A stretch of DNA of 64,000 bases, from positions 4,564,001 to 4,628,000 of the forward strand of contig NZ_CP032616.1 in NCBI RefSeq assembly GCF_003626975.1. The letters are read 5' to 3'. The stretch comes from Pseudomonas sp. DY-1 (GTDB lineage Bacteria; Pseudomonadota; Gammaproteobacteria; Pseudomonadales; Pseudomonadaceae). Each line of letters starts with the position of its first letter. Position 1 is the first letter of the stretch. The notes beneath the pieces are model-generated. The model had not been told where the DNA came from. It did not search any database and worked only from the letters and a program-made list of their open reading frames with translations. Below, one piece after another: positions 1 to 8,764 of this stretch. The position numbers and the translations under genes were made by a program.

Positions 1-2463
1 GGGCAGGACTACGATAGGCTTTTGTCGAGCGCCATGGTTGACCAGGAGTTCTATCGAACCCAGTGCGACCAGACCCAGTTCGAAAATTATGATGCGGTAC
101 TCCACTATCTCCGATTCGGTGCGCATCTGGGGCTGGACCCTAGCGAGAGTTTTTCCACCCGGAAGTACCTCTGGCGCTATCCGGATGTCGCACGAGCCGG
201 CGTGAACCCCCTGGTTCACTACATAAAGTATGGAGCGGGCCGCCAGGCTACTCCCGTCTTGTCCAGCTCCCGGGGTGATGGTCGATATCGAGTCTTCGTG
301 TCGTGCTGGCTGAAGAACAAGGAGTCGATACACGACGGGCTATTGGAGCTCTCCGAAAGGTTACTGGCCGATGGCGTGAGGACGACCTTCGTCACCAATG
401 CTGCGACCTTGCTTTCGGAGCCCGGGGTCGAGGCGCTCTCGACGGACTTCCTAATTTCCAACCTGTACCCCAAGTTGTCTTCCTGCAACGTCAGTTTCCC
501 CGATTGGTTGACAGAAATTGTGGAGATGACGAGGTGTTGGGAAGAGGTAATGATGACGTCGGGAGGCGCGGGAGGAGACGTCGGCATTGAAGCGCGAGTC
601 AGATCCGCTTACGCCTTCTGGAAAGTACTTTTTGAAGAGTTCAAGCCGCGGATGATGCTTATCTGGGGCAGTACTGCGCCGCTGAGCAAGCTCCACTACA
701 GGCTCTGCCAGGATCTTTCCGTTCCTTCGCTGATTATTGAGCGCGGGCATTTCCCTGGAACTATTTCGATTGACCTGCTTGCTCAGTTCGGGCGAGGCGG
801 AATCAATCTCAGGCCTCACTCCGCCCTGCTCGCCAATGTGAACTGTTCGGAGAGTGACATTCGTCACTATGCTGAGTGGGTGCGCAAGAATCAGGAGTCG
901 CCCTATTCGAGCAAGAACTCCAAGGAGAACGTAGAGGAACTACTGTCGACCTTCCGTGCCGAGCACCGGAAAATTGTCCTGTTCATTGGCGTCAACGACC
1001 TGGGATCGGGCACGGCTTATGCGGGACGGGTGGGAGTGGAGGAGCACTCGAGTTTGTTCAGTTCCTCCTTGCAGGCGTTCCACGCGGTCAGGGATGCGCT
1101 GCGCGCTATCGATCCAAAAGCGGTGCTCATGTTGAAGCCGCATCCGTCCGACAAGACGAACTATTCAGCTCTGCTTTCGGAAAGCGATGTCCTGGTGGAC
1201 TCCCATAACATCAACTCGCTGATCGTGGCGGCTGATGTTTGCGTTTCCCTGTCCACTACGGCACTGGCCCGGTGCATGCTCGAAGCCAAGGCGACATTGA
1301 ATGTCGGGATATCCGATATCAGCATGAAAGGTGCTGCCTATGAGTGCTCGAGTCTGACCGATATTCCTGTACAGCTCAGGGCTGCGTTGCATGGGGAAGG
1401 GCTCGAAGAGCGTAGCCGTAAGGGCTTTGCGTTTATTAAATATATATTTGAAGAGCAGTTGGTTGGTATCGATGAAACCACTCCTGCGAGACTCGACATA
1501 AGAGATCTGAGTGAATTCATCAGTGGCCGGATAGCATCGAACCTGGTCGTGGGTAAAGTTGATGAGCGACTTCAGGGGCGGAACTTGCTTCGCCGACTCT
1601 TCAATCCTGCCAATCCCATCTTCTACAAGGAAGACTACAGTACGGCCGGCGTGAAGCCCTCCCGTGGTGTGGATGTGGTCATTCCGGTGTACGGCGACGC
1701 CGCCATCACTAAGGCATGCATAGATAGCGTGCTCCTGGCTAGGGGGCAGGATGATTACCGGATCGTCGTGATCTTCGACGCCAGCCCCTATGACGACGTC
1801 AAGGCGCTGCTGGAGGGCTATCGTTCGACGGAAGGCGTAGTCGTGCTTTTCAATCCCGTCAATGTGGGATATCCCGCTACAGCCAACAGGGGGATGGCCT
1901 ACTCGCAGGATAGGGATGTCATTCTGCTCAATAGCGATACGCTCGTTACCCCAGGGTGGGTAAGCAGGCTGCAGCGCCATGCGTATTCGTCGGACGAGGT
2001 TGCCACCGTTACGCCGTTCTCGAACAATGCGTCCATTTTCAGCCTTGCAGACTTCCCGCGAGGCGCAGAGCTCCATGGCGGTCTCGAGGAAGTCGCGAGG
2101 GTGAATGAGGTACTGGCTTCTGCCGGCGGCGATACGATCGACGTGCCAGTGGGCCACGGCTTCTGCATGTACGTGAAGCGCACCGCGTTACGGGAACTGG
2201 GTTTCTTCGACGAAATTCTCTTTGGGCGGGGCTACAGCGAGGAAGTGGACTTTTGTCTGCGCGCCCGCAGTCTCGGCTTCAAGAACGTCTGCGCAACGGA
2301 TGTGTATGTCGGCCATGTAGGTGGGGTGAGTTTCGCAGACACCGCCAATGCGCGGAAAGTGGCAGCTCGCAAGATAATCTCGGATAAATTCCCGGACTAT
2401 TTCCCCGAGATCAAGAAATTTGTGAGTGCGGACCCGTTCGCCAGCTACAGAAAGCTAGTTTGA
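1..2463 (+). CDS. Multidomain glycosyltransferase: Kdo-transferase-like domain plus GT2 domain (5' end outside window)
   Basis: The frame is open to the first base, so the N-terminus is missing; the TTG at 22 is probably internal. Visible residues about 5-85 hold two degenerate copies of the short repeat common at the front of surface-glycan glycosyltransferases (one reads RYPDVARAGVNPLVHYIKYG). Residues about 97-510 resemble the capsule/Kdo-transferase (KpsS or GT99-like) fold, with KPHPSD near residue 379 and an SLSTTALA segment. From about 557 a GT2 domain follows (VVIPVYGD, LNSDT as DxD-type metal site, then FGRGYSEEVDFC). The middle domain is closely similar to the whole protein encoded at 5303-6676. 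Likely a cytoplasmic enzyme adding two kinds of sugar to an O-polysaccharide or capsule. The acceptor and the exact sugars are inference. Confidence 0.8.
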   Translation, partial: GQDYDRLLSSAMVDQEFYRTQCDQTQFENYDAVLHYLRFGAHLGLDPSESFSTRKYLWRYPDVARAGVNPLVHYIKYGAGRQATPVLSSSRGDGRYRVFVSCWLKNKESIHDGLLELSERLLADGVRTTFVTNAATLLSEPGVEALSTDFLISNLYPKLSSCNVSFPDWLTEIVEMTRCWEEVMMTSGGAGGDVGIEARVRSAYAFWKVLFEEFKPRMMLIWGSTAPLSKLHYRLCQDLSVPSLIIERGHFPGTISIDLLAQFGRGGINLRPHSALLANVNCSESDIRHYAEWVRKNQESPYSSKNSKENVEELLSTFRAEHRKIVLFIGVNDLGSGTAYAGRVGVEEHSSLFSSSLQAFHAVRDALRAIDPKAVLMLKPHPSDKTNYSALLSESDVLVDSHNINSLIVAADVCVSLSTTALARCMLEAKATLNVGISDISMKGAAYECSSLTDIPVQLRAALHGEGLEERSRKGFAFIKYIFEEQLVGIDETTPARLDIRDLSEFISGRIASNLVVGKVDERLQGRNLLRRLFNPANPIFYKEDYSTAGVKPSRGVDVVIPVYGDAAITKACIDSVLLARGQDDYRIVVIFDASPYDDVKALLEGYRSTEGVVVLFNPVNVGYPATANRGMAYSQDRDVILLNSDTLVTPGWVSRLQRHAYSSDEVATVTPFSNNASIFSLADFPRGAELHGGLEEVARVNEVLASAGGDTIDVPVGHGFCMYVKRTALRELGFFDEILFGRGYSEEVDFCLRARSLGFKNVCATDVYVGHVGGVSFADTANARKVAARKIISDKFPDYFPEIKKFVSADPFASYRKLV

Positions 2464-2534
2464 AAGAACTATTTTTGATGTTGAGTATTCTTGGTCGTGT
2501 TATTTGATCTCCGGCCACCAAAGGAGGAAACTTG

Positions 2535-4151
2535 GTGATTCCCGATCGTAAAAAGTTAACGGTGCTGGATTGCACACTCCGCGATGGCGGCTATTACAAC
2601 AACTGGGATTACCCGACCGGCCTGGTTCGTCGCTATCTGGAGGTCATGAAGCGAGCGGGAATCGACTACGTGGAGCTTGGTCTGAGGACCGAGTCTGCGG
2701 ATTCATTCGCCGGGCCGTACGCATTCACGGTCGATGAATGGATCAGGCACATTGGCGTTCCTGAAGGAGTGCGCGTCGGTGTGATGTGCAACGCCAAGGA
2801 CCTCTTGAAAGGTGGCCCGGGTGCAGTAGAGCGATTTTTTGCGAAAGCTGAAGACTCTCCTGTCGAGCTGGTGCGAATCGCTGCTCATTTTTCAGAGATA
2901 GATAATTGCGCTGAAATTGTTCTGGCTCTGCATTCGCTGGGGTATCGAGTCGGCTTCAACTTCATGCAGTCGAATGGTCGCTCTGCAGAGGAACTGAGCA
3001 GCAAGGCCAGGCTGCTCTCCGAGTGGCCCGTCGATGTGCTTTATTTCGCCGATTCCATGGGGAACATGTCGGCGAAGGACGTTGCATTCATAGTTGCCGC
3101 CCTGCGCGATGGGTGGGACAGGGAGCTTGGCTTCCACGCTCACGACAATATGGGGTGTGCGTTGAGCAACTGCATGGCCGCCATCGAGCTGGGGGTGACC
3201 TGGATCGATGCGACGGTGCTGGGGATGGGGCGTGGCGCGGGTAACGCCCGGATAGAGAATCTCTTGCTGGCCCTTGCCGAAAATGGAGGTCATGACGTCG
3301 ACCTCAGCAGCTTGCTCAACCTGGTAGTCGAGGAATTCCAGCCACTGCAGAAGAAGTACGGCTGGGGGCCCAACCTCTACTACCACCTGTCGGCAATGTA
3401 CGGGGTGCACCCGACCTATGTTCAGGAGATGCTGAGCGACGACAGATACAAGCCCTCGGCAATCATCACCGCATTGCGCCGGCTGGGCGAGTCGGGCGCT
3501 ACGGGCTTCTCCCAGGATAGATTGCTGGACGCTACGCAAGAGCAAAGGGATTCCGTGCTGGGTACCTGGAGCCCGAAAGGATGGCTTCAAGGGCGGGATG
3601 TCCTCATGATCGGCCCGGGCTCGGGGGTAAAACAGCACCTTGAGGGGCTGCTGCATTACATAAGCACCAAGAAGCCGTACGTCATCTGCATCAACAGCAA
3701 TGATTGGTTCCCTGTCGACAAGGTCGACGCGTGGGTCGCCTGTAACCGGCAGCGCCTGCTGCTGGACCGGGACTTTTACGCGAACAACCAGGGAACCCTG
3801 GTCGTGCCGGTCGGCTTGATCGACGAGGAAGAGCTTTCCGTGTGGAAACACTGGAATATCCTCGACTATGGCATGGTCGTTCAGAAGGGCCATTTCGAAG
3901 TAGGTGAATTGACTGCCGTTCTTCCTGCGGCCCTGTCGGCCATTTATGGTCTCGGGATATGCAGTGTGGCTGGTGCCAATAGAGTCTTGCTGGCCGGATT
4001 CGATGGCTACGAGTTGGGCGATCCCCGTCATAGCCAGATGGAAATGGCGTTGAAGTGCTACCGGGATTATCAGGACTCCATACCGCTGGTAGCTATTACG
4101 CCAACTTCTCTTTCGCTGCCAGAGACGTCTCCGTACGCGCCGCGGATCTAG
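2535..4151 (+). CDS. HMGL-family (DRE-TIM) pyruvate aldolase with C-terminal Rossmann-like domain
   Basis: Protein of 538 aa starting at GTG 2535, seven bases after a strong AAGGAGG; the TTG at 2532 sits too close to it. Residues 1-300 carry the DRE-TIM metallolyase signature: DCTLRDGG near residue 12 and the metal-binding FHAHDN near 200, as in 4-hydroxy-2-oxovalerate aldolases. From about residue 353 (VLMIGPGSG) a second nucleotide-binding-like domain follows, which I do not recognise firmly (DUF115-like at best). Family enzymes join or split pyruvate and an aldehyde. In a glycan locus that also has a CMP-Kdo-synthetase-like gene, the plausible role is building a 3-deoxy-2-ulosonic acid from pyruvate and a sugar aldehyde. 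The substrate is inference. The gene is 71 bases after the upstream glycosyltransferase and probably co-transcribed. Confidence 0.8.
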   Translation: MIPDRKKLTVLDCTLRDGGYYNNWDYPTGLVRRYLEVMKRAGIDYVELGLRTESADSFAGPYAFTVDEWIRHIGVPEGVRVGVMCNAKDLLKGGPGAVERFFAKAEDSPVELVRIAAHFSEIDNCAEIVLALHSLGYRVGFNFMQSNGRSAEELSSKARLLSEWPVDVLYFADSMGNMSAKDVAFIVAALRDGWDRELGFHAHDNMGCALSNCMAAIELGVTWIDATVLGMGRGAGNARIENLLLALAENGGHDVDLSSLLNLVVEEFQPLQKKYGWGPNLYYHLSAMYGVHPTYVQEMLSDDRYKPSAIITALRRLGESGATGFSQDRLLDATQEQRDSVLGTWSPKGWLQGRDVLMIGPGSGVKQHLEGLLHYISTKKPYVICINSNDWFPVDKVDAWVACNRQRLLLDRDFYANNQGTLVVPVGLIDEEELSVWKHWNILDYGMVVQKGHFEVGELTAVLPAALSAIYGLGICSVAGANRVLLAGFDGYELGDPRHSQMEMALKCYRDYQDSIPLVAITPTSLSLPETSPYAPRI

Positions 4152-4222
4152 TTAATACACTATGTGGTCGGCTCGGGGGCTACTGCCATCGGGCCTTTTT
4201 ATCTCAGAGCCTACTTGAAATA

Positions 4223-5239
4223 ATGATAACTTCGAACGGCAGCTCGCCAACCCACAGGAACTGCTTTGATCTAGTCCGGCATTTTGCGGCGTTCATGGTG
4301 TTGTTCAGCCATCATTTTGCATTATCGGGAATGACAGAGCCTTCTTTTTTGGGTATGCATTCGCTGGGTGGACTGGCAGTTGTAATTTTCTTTTCGATAT
4401 CTGGCTATCTGGTCACCAAGAGCTTCGTCCGCTCGGCCAACTTCTATGATTATCTGGAGAAGCGGGCGAGGAGGATATTTCCTGGCTTGATTGCCTGCTC
4501 TGCGGTAGTCGTATTCGTTGTCATACCTTTTTATGTGGAGCTGGGCTATTTCGACTATCTCAGCGAAGAAAGGACCTGGAAGACCTTCCTTTCGGCGTCC
4601 ATGCTGCTGGGCATAAGGTATGCGGGAATTTTTTCTGATTTTATCTATAGCGGTACGATAAATGGCAGTCTCTGGACTTTGCCAATCGAGTTTCTGTGCT
4701 ACCTGATTGTTGGTGTCGTACTGGTTTTCTCCAGAACTGTAAAGGCACCTCTCGCTCTTCTTGTGGTCAGCTTCGTAGGTATGCTGGTTGTTCGGGAAAA
4801 CTCCATAAATTATACGTTCTATGCGATTTCCCTCGAGCGACTCATGATGTTCCTCATGGTCTTTTCGCTGGGTGGTGTGCTTGCGCTCACCGAGTCTATT
4901 TGGATGGCAAAGACCAGTAGGATATATCTGATAGTCGCCTCTATGGCTGTTCTCTTTGTTTTCAAGGGCCGGCCGGAAATGATGGTGCTTGGCAATATGG
5001 CGATCTGCGTCATTGTGATCGCATTTTGTACCTCCTTCTCTGAAAGCCTGATTGCCGGACGGTTCGATGTTTCGTACGGGGTTTATATTTACGCCTTCCC
5101 TGTGCAGCAACTGGTTATCAATAATTTCAGTTACGGACTTTATTCCGAAATGGCGCTTTCGGCGTTATTCACTCTTGTCCTCGCGATTGCGTCCTGGTTG
5201 CTCGTCGAGAAGCCTATGCTCAAGCGGGGCAAGGGCTGA
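4223..5239 (+). CDS. Membrane O-acyltransferase (acyltransferase 3 / OafA family)
   Basis: Protein of 338 aa. I choose the ATG at 4223 because the next residues (CFDLVRHFAAFMVLFSHH) are the usual N-terminal start of the family; the open frame extends back to 4055 without family-like sequence. About ten hydrophobic segments are visible. The conserved FFSISGYLV stretch and the Arg-rich RARRIFPGL follow within the first 100 residues, as in bacterial acyltransferase-3 proteins that O-acetylate surface glycans at the inner membrane. The gene is visibly more AT-rich than the chromosome backbone to its right, which fits horizontal transfer. It likely decorates the polysaccharide built by the flanking transferases; position and acyl group are not known. 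Confidence 0.85.
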   Translation: MITSNGSSPTHRNCFDLVRHFAAFMVLFSHHFALSGMTEPSFLGMHSLGGLAVVIFFSISGYLVTKSFVRSANFYDYLEKRARRIFPGLIACSAVVVFVVIPFYVELGYFDYLSEERTWKTFLSASMLLGIRYAGIFSDFIYSGTINGSLWTLPIEFLCYLIVGVVLVFSRTVKAPLALLVVSFVGMLVVRENSINYTFYAISLERLMMFLMVFSLGGVLALTESIWMAKTSRIYLIVASMAVLFVFKGRPEMMVLGNMAICVIVIAFCTSFSESLIAGRFDVSYGVYIYAFPVQQLVINNFSYGLYSEMALSALFTLVLAIASWLLVEKPMLKRGKG

Positions 5240-5302
5240 AGTGCAGGCAAATACTCAACGTGATCCTCAAGGCGCCATATTCGTGTTACAGATTCGAGCT
5301 GC

Positions 5303-6676
5303 ATGACTAGCGTTTTAATGAGGGTCCTGCGCAAGGCTTCCTCTTTGATGAGGAGCCTGTCCGGCCGGTTGCGCAGGAGCTTCTTTCAGCGCTGGCGAGC
5401 GCGTCAGTGGAAGGACAAGCATTCACGTGTCTTCATATCCTGCTGGTTGAAATCGACTGAGTCTGTCCATGGTGCGCTTGTTCAACTGGAGCGGAGTCTC
5501 GCGAATAAAGGAATTCGGCTGACCTTTGTTACAGATGCCCCCGTTCTTGTGAGTTCCTTGCGCCTGGATATCATTCGCTCAGGGTTCTTCGTCAGCTCTC
5601 CACGGCGCTATGACTCACCTGTCCCGGACAATGTGGCTCAATGGCTTTCAGGGATACTGAGCTACGAACGGTTCTGGCTCATGTCTTCCGGCAGGCCGTT
5701 GCCTGATCTGCAGCGGCATAGCGAGGCGATCAGCGATGGTTATCACTATTGGCTTGAAGTGCTGAGGGAAAACCGTCCGGCGCTAATGTTGGTTTGGGGA
5801 AGCACCGCGCCACTGAGCCAGTTGCATTTGAAACTGTGTGGCGAGTTATCCATCCCGGTGCTCGTACTCGAAAGGGGGCACTTCTCCGGAACCCTGATGC
5901 TGGATACGGTTGGCCAGTTTGCTTTCGGCGGCTTTGGGCTACAGCCTCAACGGGTATTGTTCGGTAAGTCGCAAGGGCAAGGCGGAGCATATCGCCACTA
6001 TTTGGAGTGGGTTAAGTCAAACACAGCGCTACCTTACGCATCGTATAACGTTGCTGCGCTGTCAGAATTCCGCGAAATGCTGGAAAGTACGAAGAAAAAA
6101 GTGATTCTCTTTATCGGGGTCAATGATCTTGGGACTGGCAGTCTTCTCTCCTCTTTTGGAAGTTGGCAAGAAAGTGACAATCCTTTCTCATCGACACGTG
6201 CGGGATTGAAGTCAGTCATAGATGCGATGAACGTGGTCGCCCCCAATGACATTCTGCTTTTCAAGCCTCATCCATCCGATCGTGGAAATTACGCTGACCT
6301 TGTCACAGGGAACGTCCATCTTGCCAAAGATGTAAACATCAATTTCCTGATAGAGAATGCGGACGTTTGCGTTTCTCTTTCGACTACCGCCTTGGCCAGG
6401 GTATTGGCCAGCGACAAGCCGCTGGTCACGCTGGGCTTCACCGAATTGAGCCAGAGAGGTGTTGCCTATGAGTGTCAAACGATGCAGGAAGTGCCCGCCA
6501 TGCTGCGGGCTGCGCTTTGTCGTGACAATTTCCCGGAGCGCGTTACCAACGGGCATGCGTACATTGGCTCTCTATTCGAGAATTACCTCATTGCAATCGA
6601 CCAGGATGTTCCTTGCCGGATTGATATGGAGGATCTGTGCGAGTTCATCGTCGAAAGGGTGAGACACTGTGGGTAA
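5303..6676 (+). CDS. Kdo-transferase-like (KpsS/GT99-like) glycosyltransferase
   Basis: Protein of 457 aa starting at ATG 5303. From about residue 45 to the end it parallels the middle domain of the protein encoded at 1-2463: RVFISCWLK, LVWGSTAPLSQLH, ERGHFSGT, LFIGVNDLGTG, KPHPSD and SLSTTALAR all recur in the same order. The KPHPSD and Ser/Thr-rich motifs are typical of the capsule polysaccharide Kdo-transferase superfamily, so a CMP-linked ulosonic acid is the likely donor (inference). No GT2 domain and no N-terminal repeats are present, so this is the single-domain paralogue. It lies in the same plus-strand run as the aldolase and acyltransferase. Confidence 0.75.
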   Translation: MTSVLMRVLRKASSLMRSLSGRLRRSFFQRWRARQWKDKHSRVFISCWLKSTESVHGALVQLERSLANKGIRLTFVTDAPVLVSSLRLDIIRSGFFVSSPRRYDSPVPDNVAQWLSGILSYERFWLMSSGRPLPDLQRHSEAISDGYHYWLEVLRENRPALMLVWGSTAPLSQLHLKLCGELSIPVLVLERGHFSGTLMLDTVGQFAFGGFGLQPQRVLFGKSQGQGGAYRHYLEWVKSNTALPYASYNVAALSEFREMLESTKKKVILFIGVNDLGTGSLLSSFGSWQESDNPFSSTRAGLKSVIDAMNVVAPNDILLFKPHPSDRGNYADLVTGNVHLAKDVNINFLIENADVCVSLSTTALARVLASDKPLVTLGFTELSQRGVAYECQTMQEVPAMLRAALCRDNFPERVTNGHAYIGSLFENYLIAIDQDVPCRIDMEDLCEFIVERVRHCG

Positions 6677-6745
6677 AGTAATCCAAGGCATCGTCCCTGT
6701 GGGTTGCTGCCATGTCTCATGCATGGACAAACCTGAGGGGCAGGT

Positions 6746-7333
6746 ATGATTCAGAAAGGTATCGTGTGGCATCAGGGTAATGTGACCCGCCAAGAGCGAG
6801 AAGGATTACTGCAGCAGGCCGGCGTCACGATCTGGTTGACCGGCTTGAGCGCATCCGGCAAGTCGACACTGGCATTCGCTCTGGAGCGTCGATTGCTTTC
6901 GGCCGGAAGGGCCTGCTTCACCCTGGACGGGGATAATGTCCGCCACGGCCTGAACAGGAATTTGGGGTTCTCCATTCAGGACCGCTCGGAAAATATCAGA
7001 AGGGTGGCTGAAGTTGCCCGGTTGATGAACGAGGCGGGACTGATAGTGGTCGTTGCGTTGATCTCGCCATTGCGTGCCGATCGGCTCATGGCAAAAGAGG
7101 TCATTGGTGCGGAGTGCTTCAAGGAAGTGTATGTCAGCACTCCACTCGAGGCCTGCGAGGCCAGGGATCCGAAAGGGCTCTATGGAAAAGCAAGGGCGGG
7201 AGAGCTCGCCGAGTTCACCGGGATATCTTCGCCCTACGAGTCTCCTCCTATGCCCGATCTGATCATCAATACACTTGAAGCGCATATTGATGATGCAGTC
7301 GAGCAGCTTTACGGACTTATCAAGAGTTCCTGA
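6746..7333 (+). CDS. cysC: APS-kinase-like protein (CysC family)
   Basis: Protein of 195 aa, ATG 6746 preceded by GAGGGG. P-loop GLSASGKST lies near residues 32-40; DGDNVRHGLNRNLGFS and the STPLEACEARDPKGLY segment are characteristic of adenylylsulfate kinase, which phosphorylates APS to PAPS. It ends ten bases before a convergent gene. Free-standing CysC in a polysaccharide locus can supply PAPS for glycan sulfation. In Campylobacter capsule loci a CysC homologue instead acts on a cytidine-diphosphoramidate for O-methyl phosphoramidate synthesis. I see no sulfotransferase and no phosphoramidate partner genes in the window, so its product here is open. Confidence 0.85.
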   Translation: MIQKGIVWHQGNVTRQEREGLLQQAGVTIWLTGLSASGKSTLAFALERRLLSAGRACFTLDGDNVRHGLNRNLGFSIQDRSENIRRVAEVARLMNEAGLIVVVALISPLRADRLMAKEVIGAECFKEVYVSTPLEACEARDPKGLYGKARAGELAEFTGISSPYESPPMPDLIINTLEAHIDDAVEQLYGLIKSS

Positions 7334-7343
7334 TTCGAGGTTT

Positions 7344-8021
7344 CTATGCCTGGCCGGCAATTTGCGTGTTGAGAAGCGACTCGATACTGTCCTGAATGAC
7401 AATTTTTTTGTCGCTGAAATATGCCGACCACTCTTTGAATTCGCTCCACGCGCTCAGGAACACGAAGTCCAGCCCAGCCGCCGCGGCGCACTGATGATCG
7501 AAGCGGCTGTCGCCAATGAACAACGCTGGCTTCTGAATGTTTTGCCGCTCGATTTCTCTTTCCAGTATGACGTCCTTTGGCGTTGGGCTGCCAAAGATGC
7601 CGCCGTCGAAGTATTCCGTCAGACCGCGGGCCATGAATACGTCCCCCAGCTCTGCCTGATCGCCGCCCGAAACAATCAGCCAGCGGCTGTCGGCAGTGAT
7701 CTCGCGCAGCTTTTCGAGGCCGGGCGCGATGGCGCAGGTCAGGAGTCCATCGCGGACAAAGTTTGCGTAGTTTTCAAGGACTACCTCGAGTTCGCTGTCC
7801 CACGATGTCCTGTTCAGGATGTCGCGGAAGAAATGCTCGAATTTTTTATAGCGAGAAATACCACCATTTGCGACGTGGAATTCCACAAGCTTGGTGGCTG
7901 GGTCCTTTCCATAGTCCAGCGCCGCTCGGTAGAAGGCATCGGTTTTTATCCGATTGGAGTCCAATATAACCCCGTCGCAGTCGAAGACCAGGCACTCGTA
8001 CTTGCTCAGAGTGGCATTCAT
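7344..8021 (-). CDS. HAD-family phosphatase, probably sugar-phosphate specific
   Basis: Protein of 225 aa. The start is ATG 8021, whose ATGA overlaps the stop of the upstream cytidylyltransferase gene; the longer open frame to 8234 reads through that gene and is not real. HAD motifs: DCDGVILDS near residue 12 (nucleophile and acid/base Asp), VSGG (motif II), a Lys in TPKDVI (motif III) and GDSRFDH (motif IV). The long helical insert after motif I is a C1 cap, so this is not a KdsC-type phosphatase. Translational coupling to the CMP-Kdo-synthetase-like gene suggests it dephosphorylates a precursor of the same sugar, by analogy with KdsC before KdsB. Substrate unknown. Confidence 0.8.
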   Translation of the reverse strand: MNATLSKYECLVFDCDGVILDSNRIKTDAFYRAALDYGKDPATKLVEFHVANGGISRYKKFEHFFRDILNRTSWDSELEVVLENYANFVRDGLLTCAIAPGLEKLREITADSRWLIVSGGDQAELGDVFMARGLTEYFDGGIFGSPTPKDVILEREIERQNIQKPALFIGDSRFDHQCAAAAGLDFVFLSAWSEFKEWSAYFSDKKIVIQDSIESLLNTQIAGQA

Positions 8022-8764
8022 GGGAGCTTGCCTTCCTGAATTGCAGCTTCGGCGCGCAACACGTCCTCGGGATTGTCCACGGCGATTGAACTGGTGGACA
8101 GTTCGATCATCCTTACTTCCCAGCCAAGTTCCAGGAAGCGAAGGATTTCGATGTCCTCTATGCTTTCCAGTGGAGTCTTTTTCGTTTGCGAGCTGAAAGC
8201 CTCGAGTGCTTTGCGGGGGAAGGCATAAACGCAAACCTGGCGATGGCCAGTAATGAACCTGTCGTCTTTCGTTCCGGGAATTGTCGCGCGGGACATATAG
8301 AGCAGTCGCCCATCAGGACGCATTACAACTTTCGGTGTACTGGTACTGCGGAAGTGCTCTTCCTCCAGTATGGGGCAGAAGCCGTTGAGGACATCACCCG
8401 GGAAATCACTGATCTTTTCGATAATCGATCTGAGGTCCTGCGGATTGAACAGGGGTTCGTCCCCCTGGACATTGATGAACACTTCAGAGTCAATCAATCT
8501 TGCGCATTCGGCGACCCGGTCCGTGCCGGTGAGGCAATCTTTCGAGGTCATCAGGACCTGGATGCCATGTGCTTCGCAGACGGTCTTGATTCTATCGTCG
8601 TCAGTTGCGACGAAGATCTTTTCCGGAGGGCAGGCCTTTGCACATTGATCATAGGTTCTTATGATCATCGGAATGCCGCATATCTCTACGAGTGGCTTTC
8701 CGGGAAGTCGGCTGGACTCATATCGTGCCGGAATGATAACGCTGAAATTGTGCTCTTTCTTCAA
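8018..8764 (-). CDS. CMP-Kdo synthetase-like cytidylyltransferase
   Basis: Protein of 248 aa, the normal length for KdsB. The start is TTG 8764 with GGAGAG nine bases upstream on the minus strand. Motifs: IPARYESSRLPGKPL (nucleotide-binding start), VATDDDRI, GTDRVAE, NVQGDEPL and SRATIPG, all in KdsB order. The reaction would be CTP plus a 3-deoxy-ulosonic acid giving the CMP-sugar and pyrophosphate in the cytosol. The housekeeping kdsB is expected elsewhere in the chromosome, so this copy is probably dedicated to the surface glycan here. It is first in a two-gene minus-strand operon with the HAD phosphatase, convergent with cysC. Confidence 0.85.
   Translation of the reverse strand: MKKEHNFSVIIPARYESSRLPGKPLVEICGIPMIIRTYDQCAKACPPEKIFVATDDDRIKTVCEAHGIQVLMTSKDCLTGTDRVAECARLIDSEVFINVQGDEPLFNPQDLRSIIEKISDFPGDVLNGFCPILEEEHFRSTSTPKVVMRPDGRLLYMSRATIPGTKDDRFITGHRQVCVYAFPRKALEAFSSQTKKTPLESIEDIEILRFLELGWEVRMIELSTSSIAVDNPEDVLRAEAAIQEGKLP

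Noticed and set aside
1165-2157. Long minus-strand open frame (330 codons) inside the first glycosyltransferase gene
   Set aside because: It lies opposite a well-supported glycosyltransferase; its translation shows no family motifs and it is a GC-driven shadow frame.
2892-4031. Minus-strand open frame of 379 codons inside the aldolase gene
   Set aside because: Antisense to conserved DRE-TIM motifs; no domain or start signal of its own.
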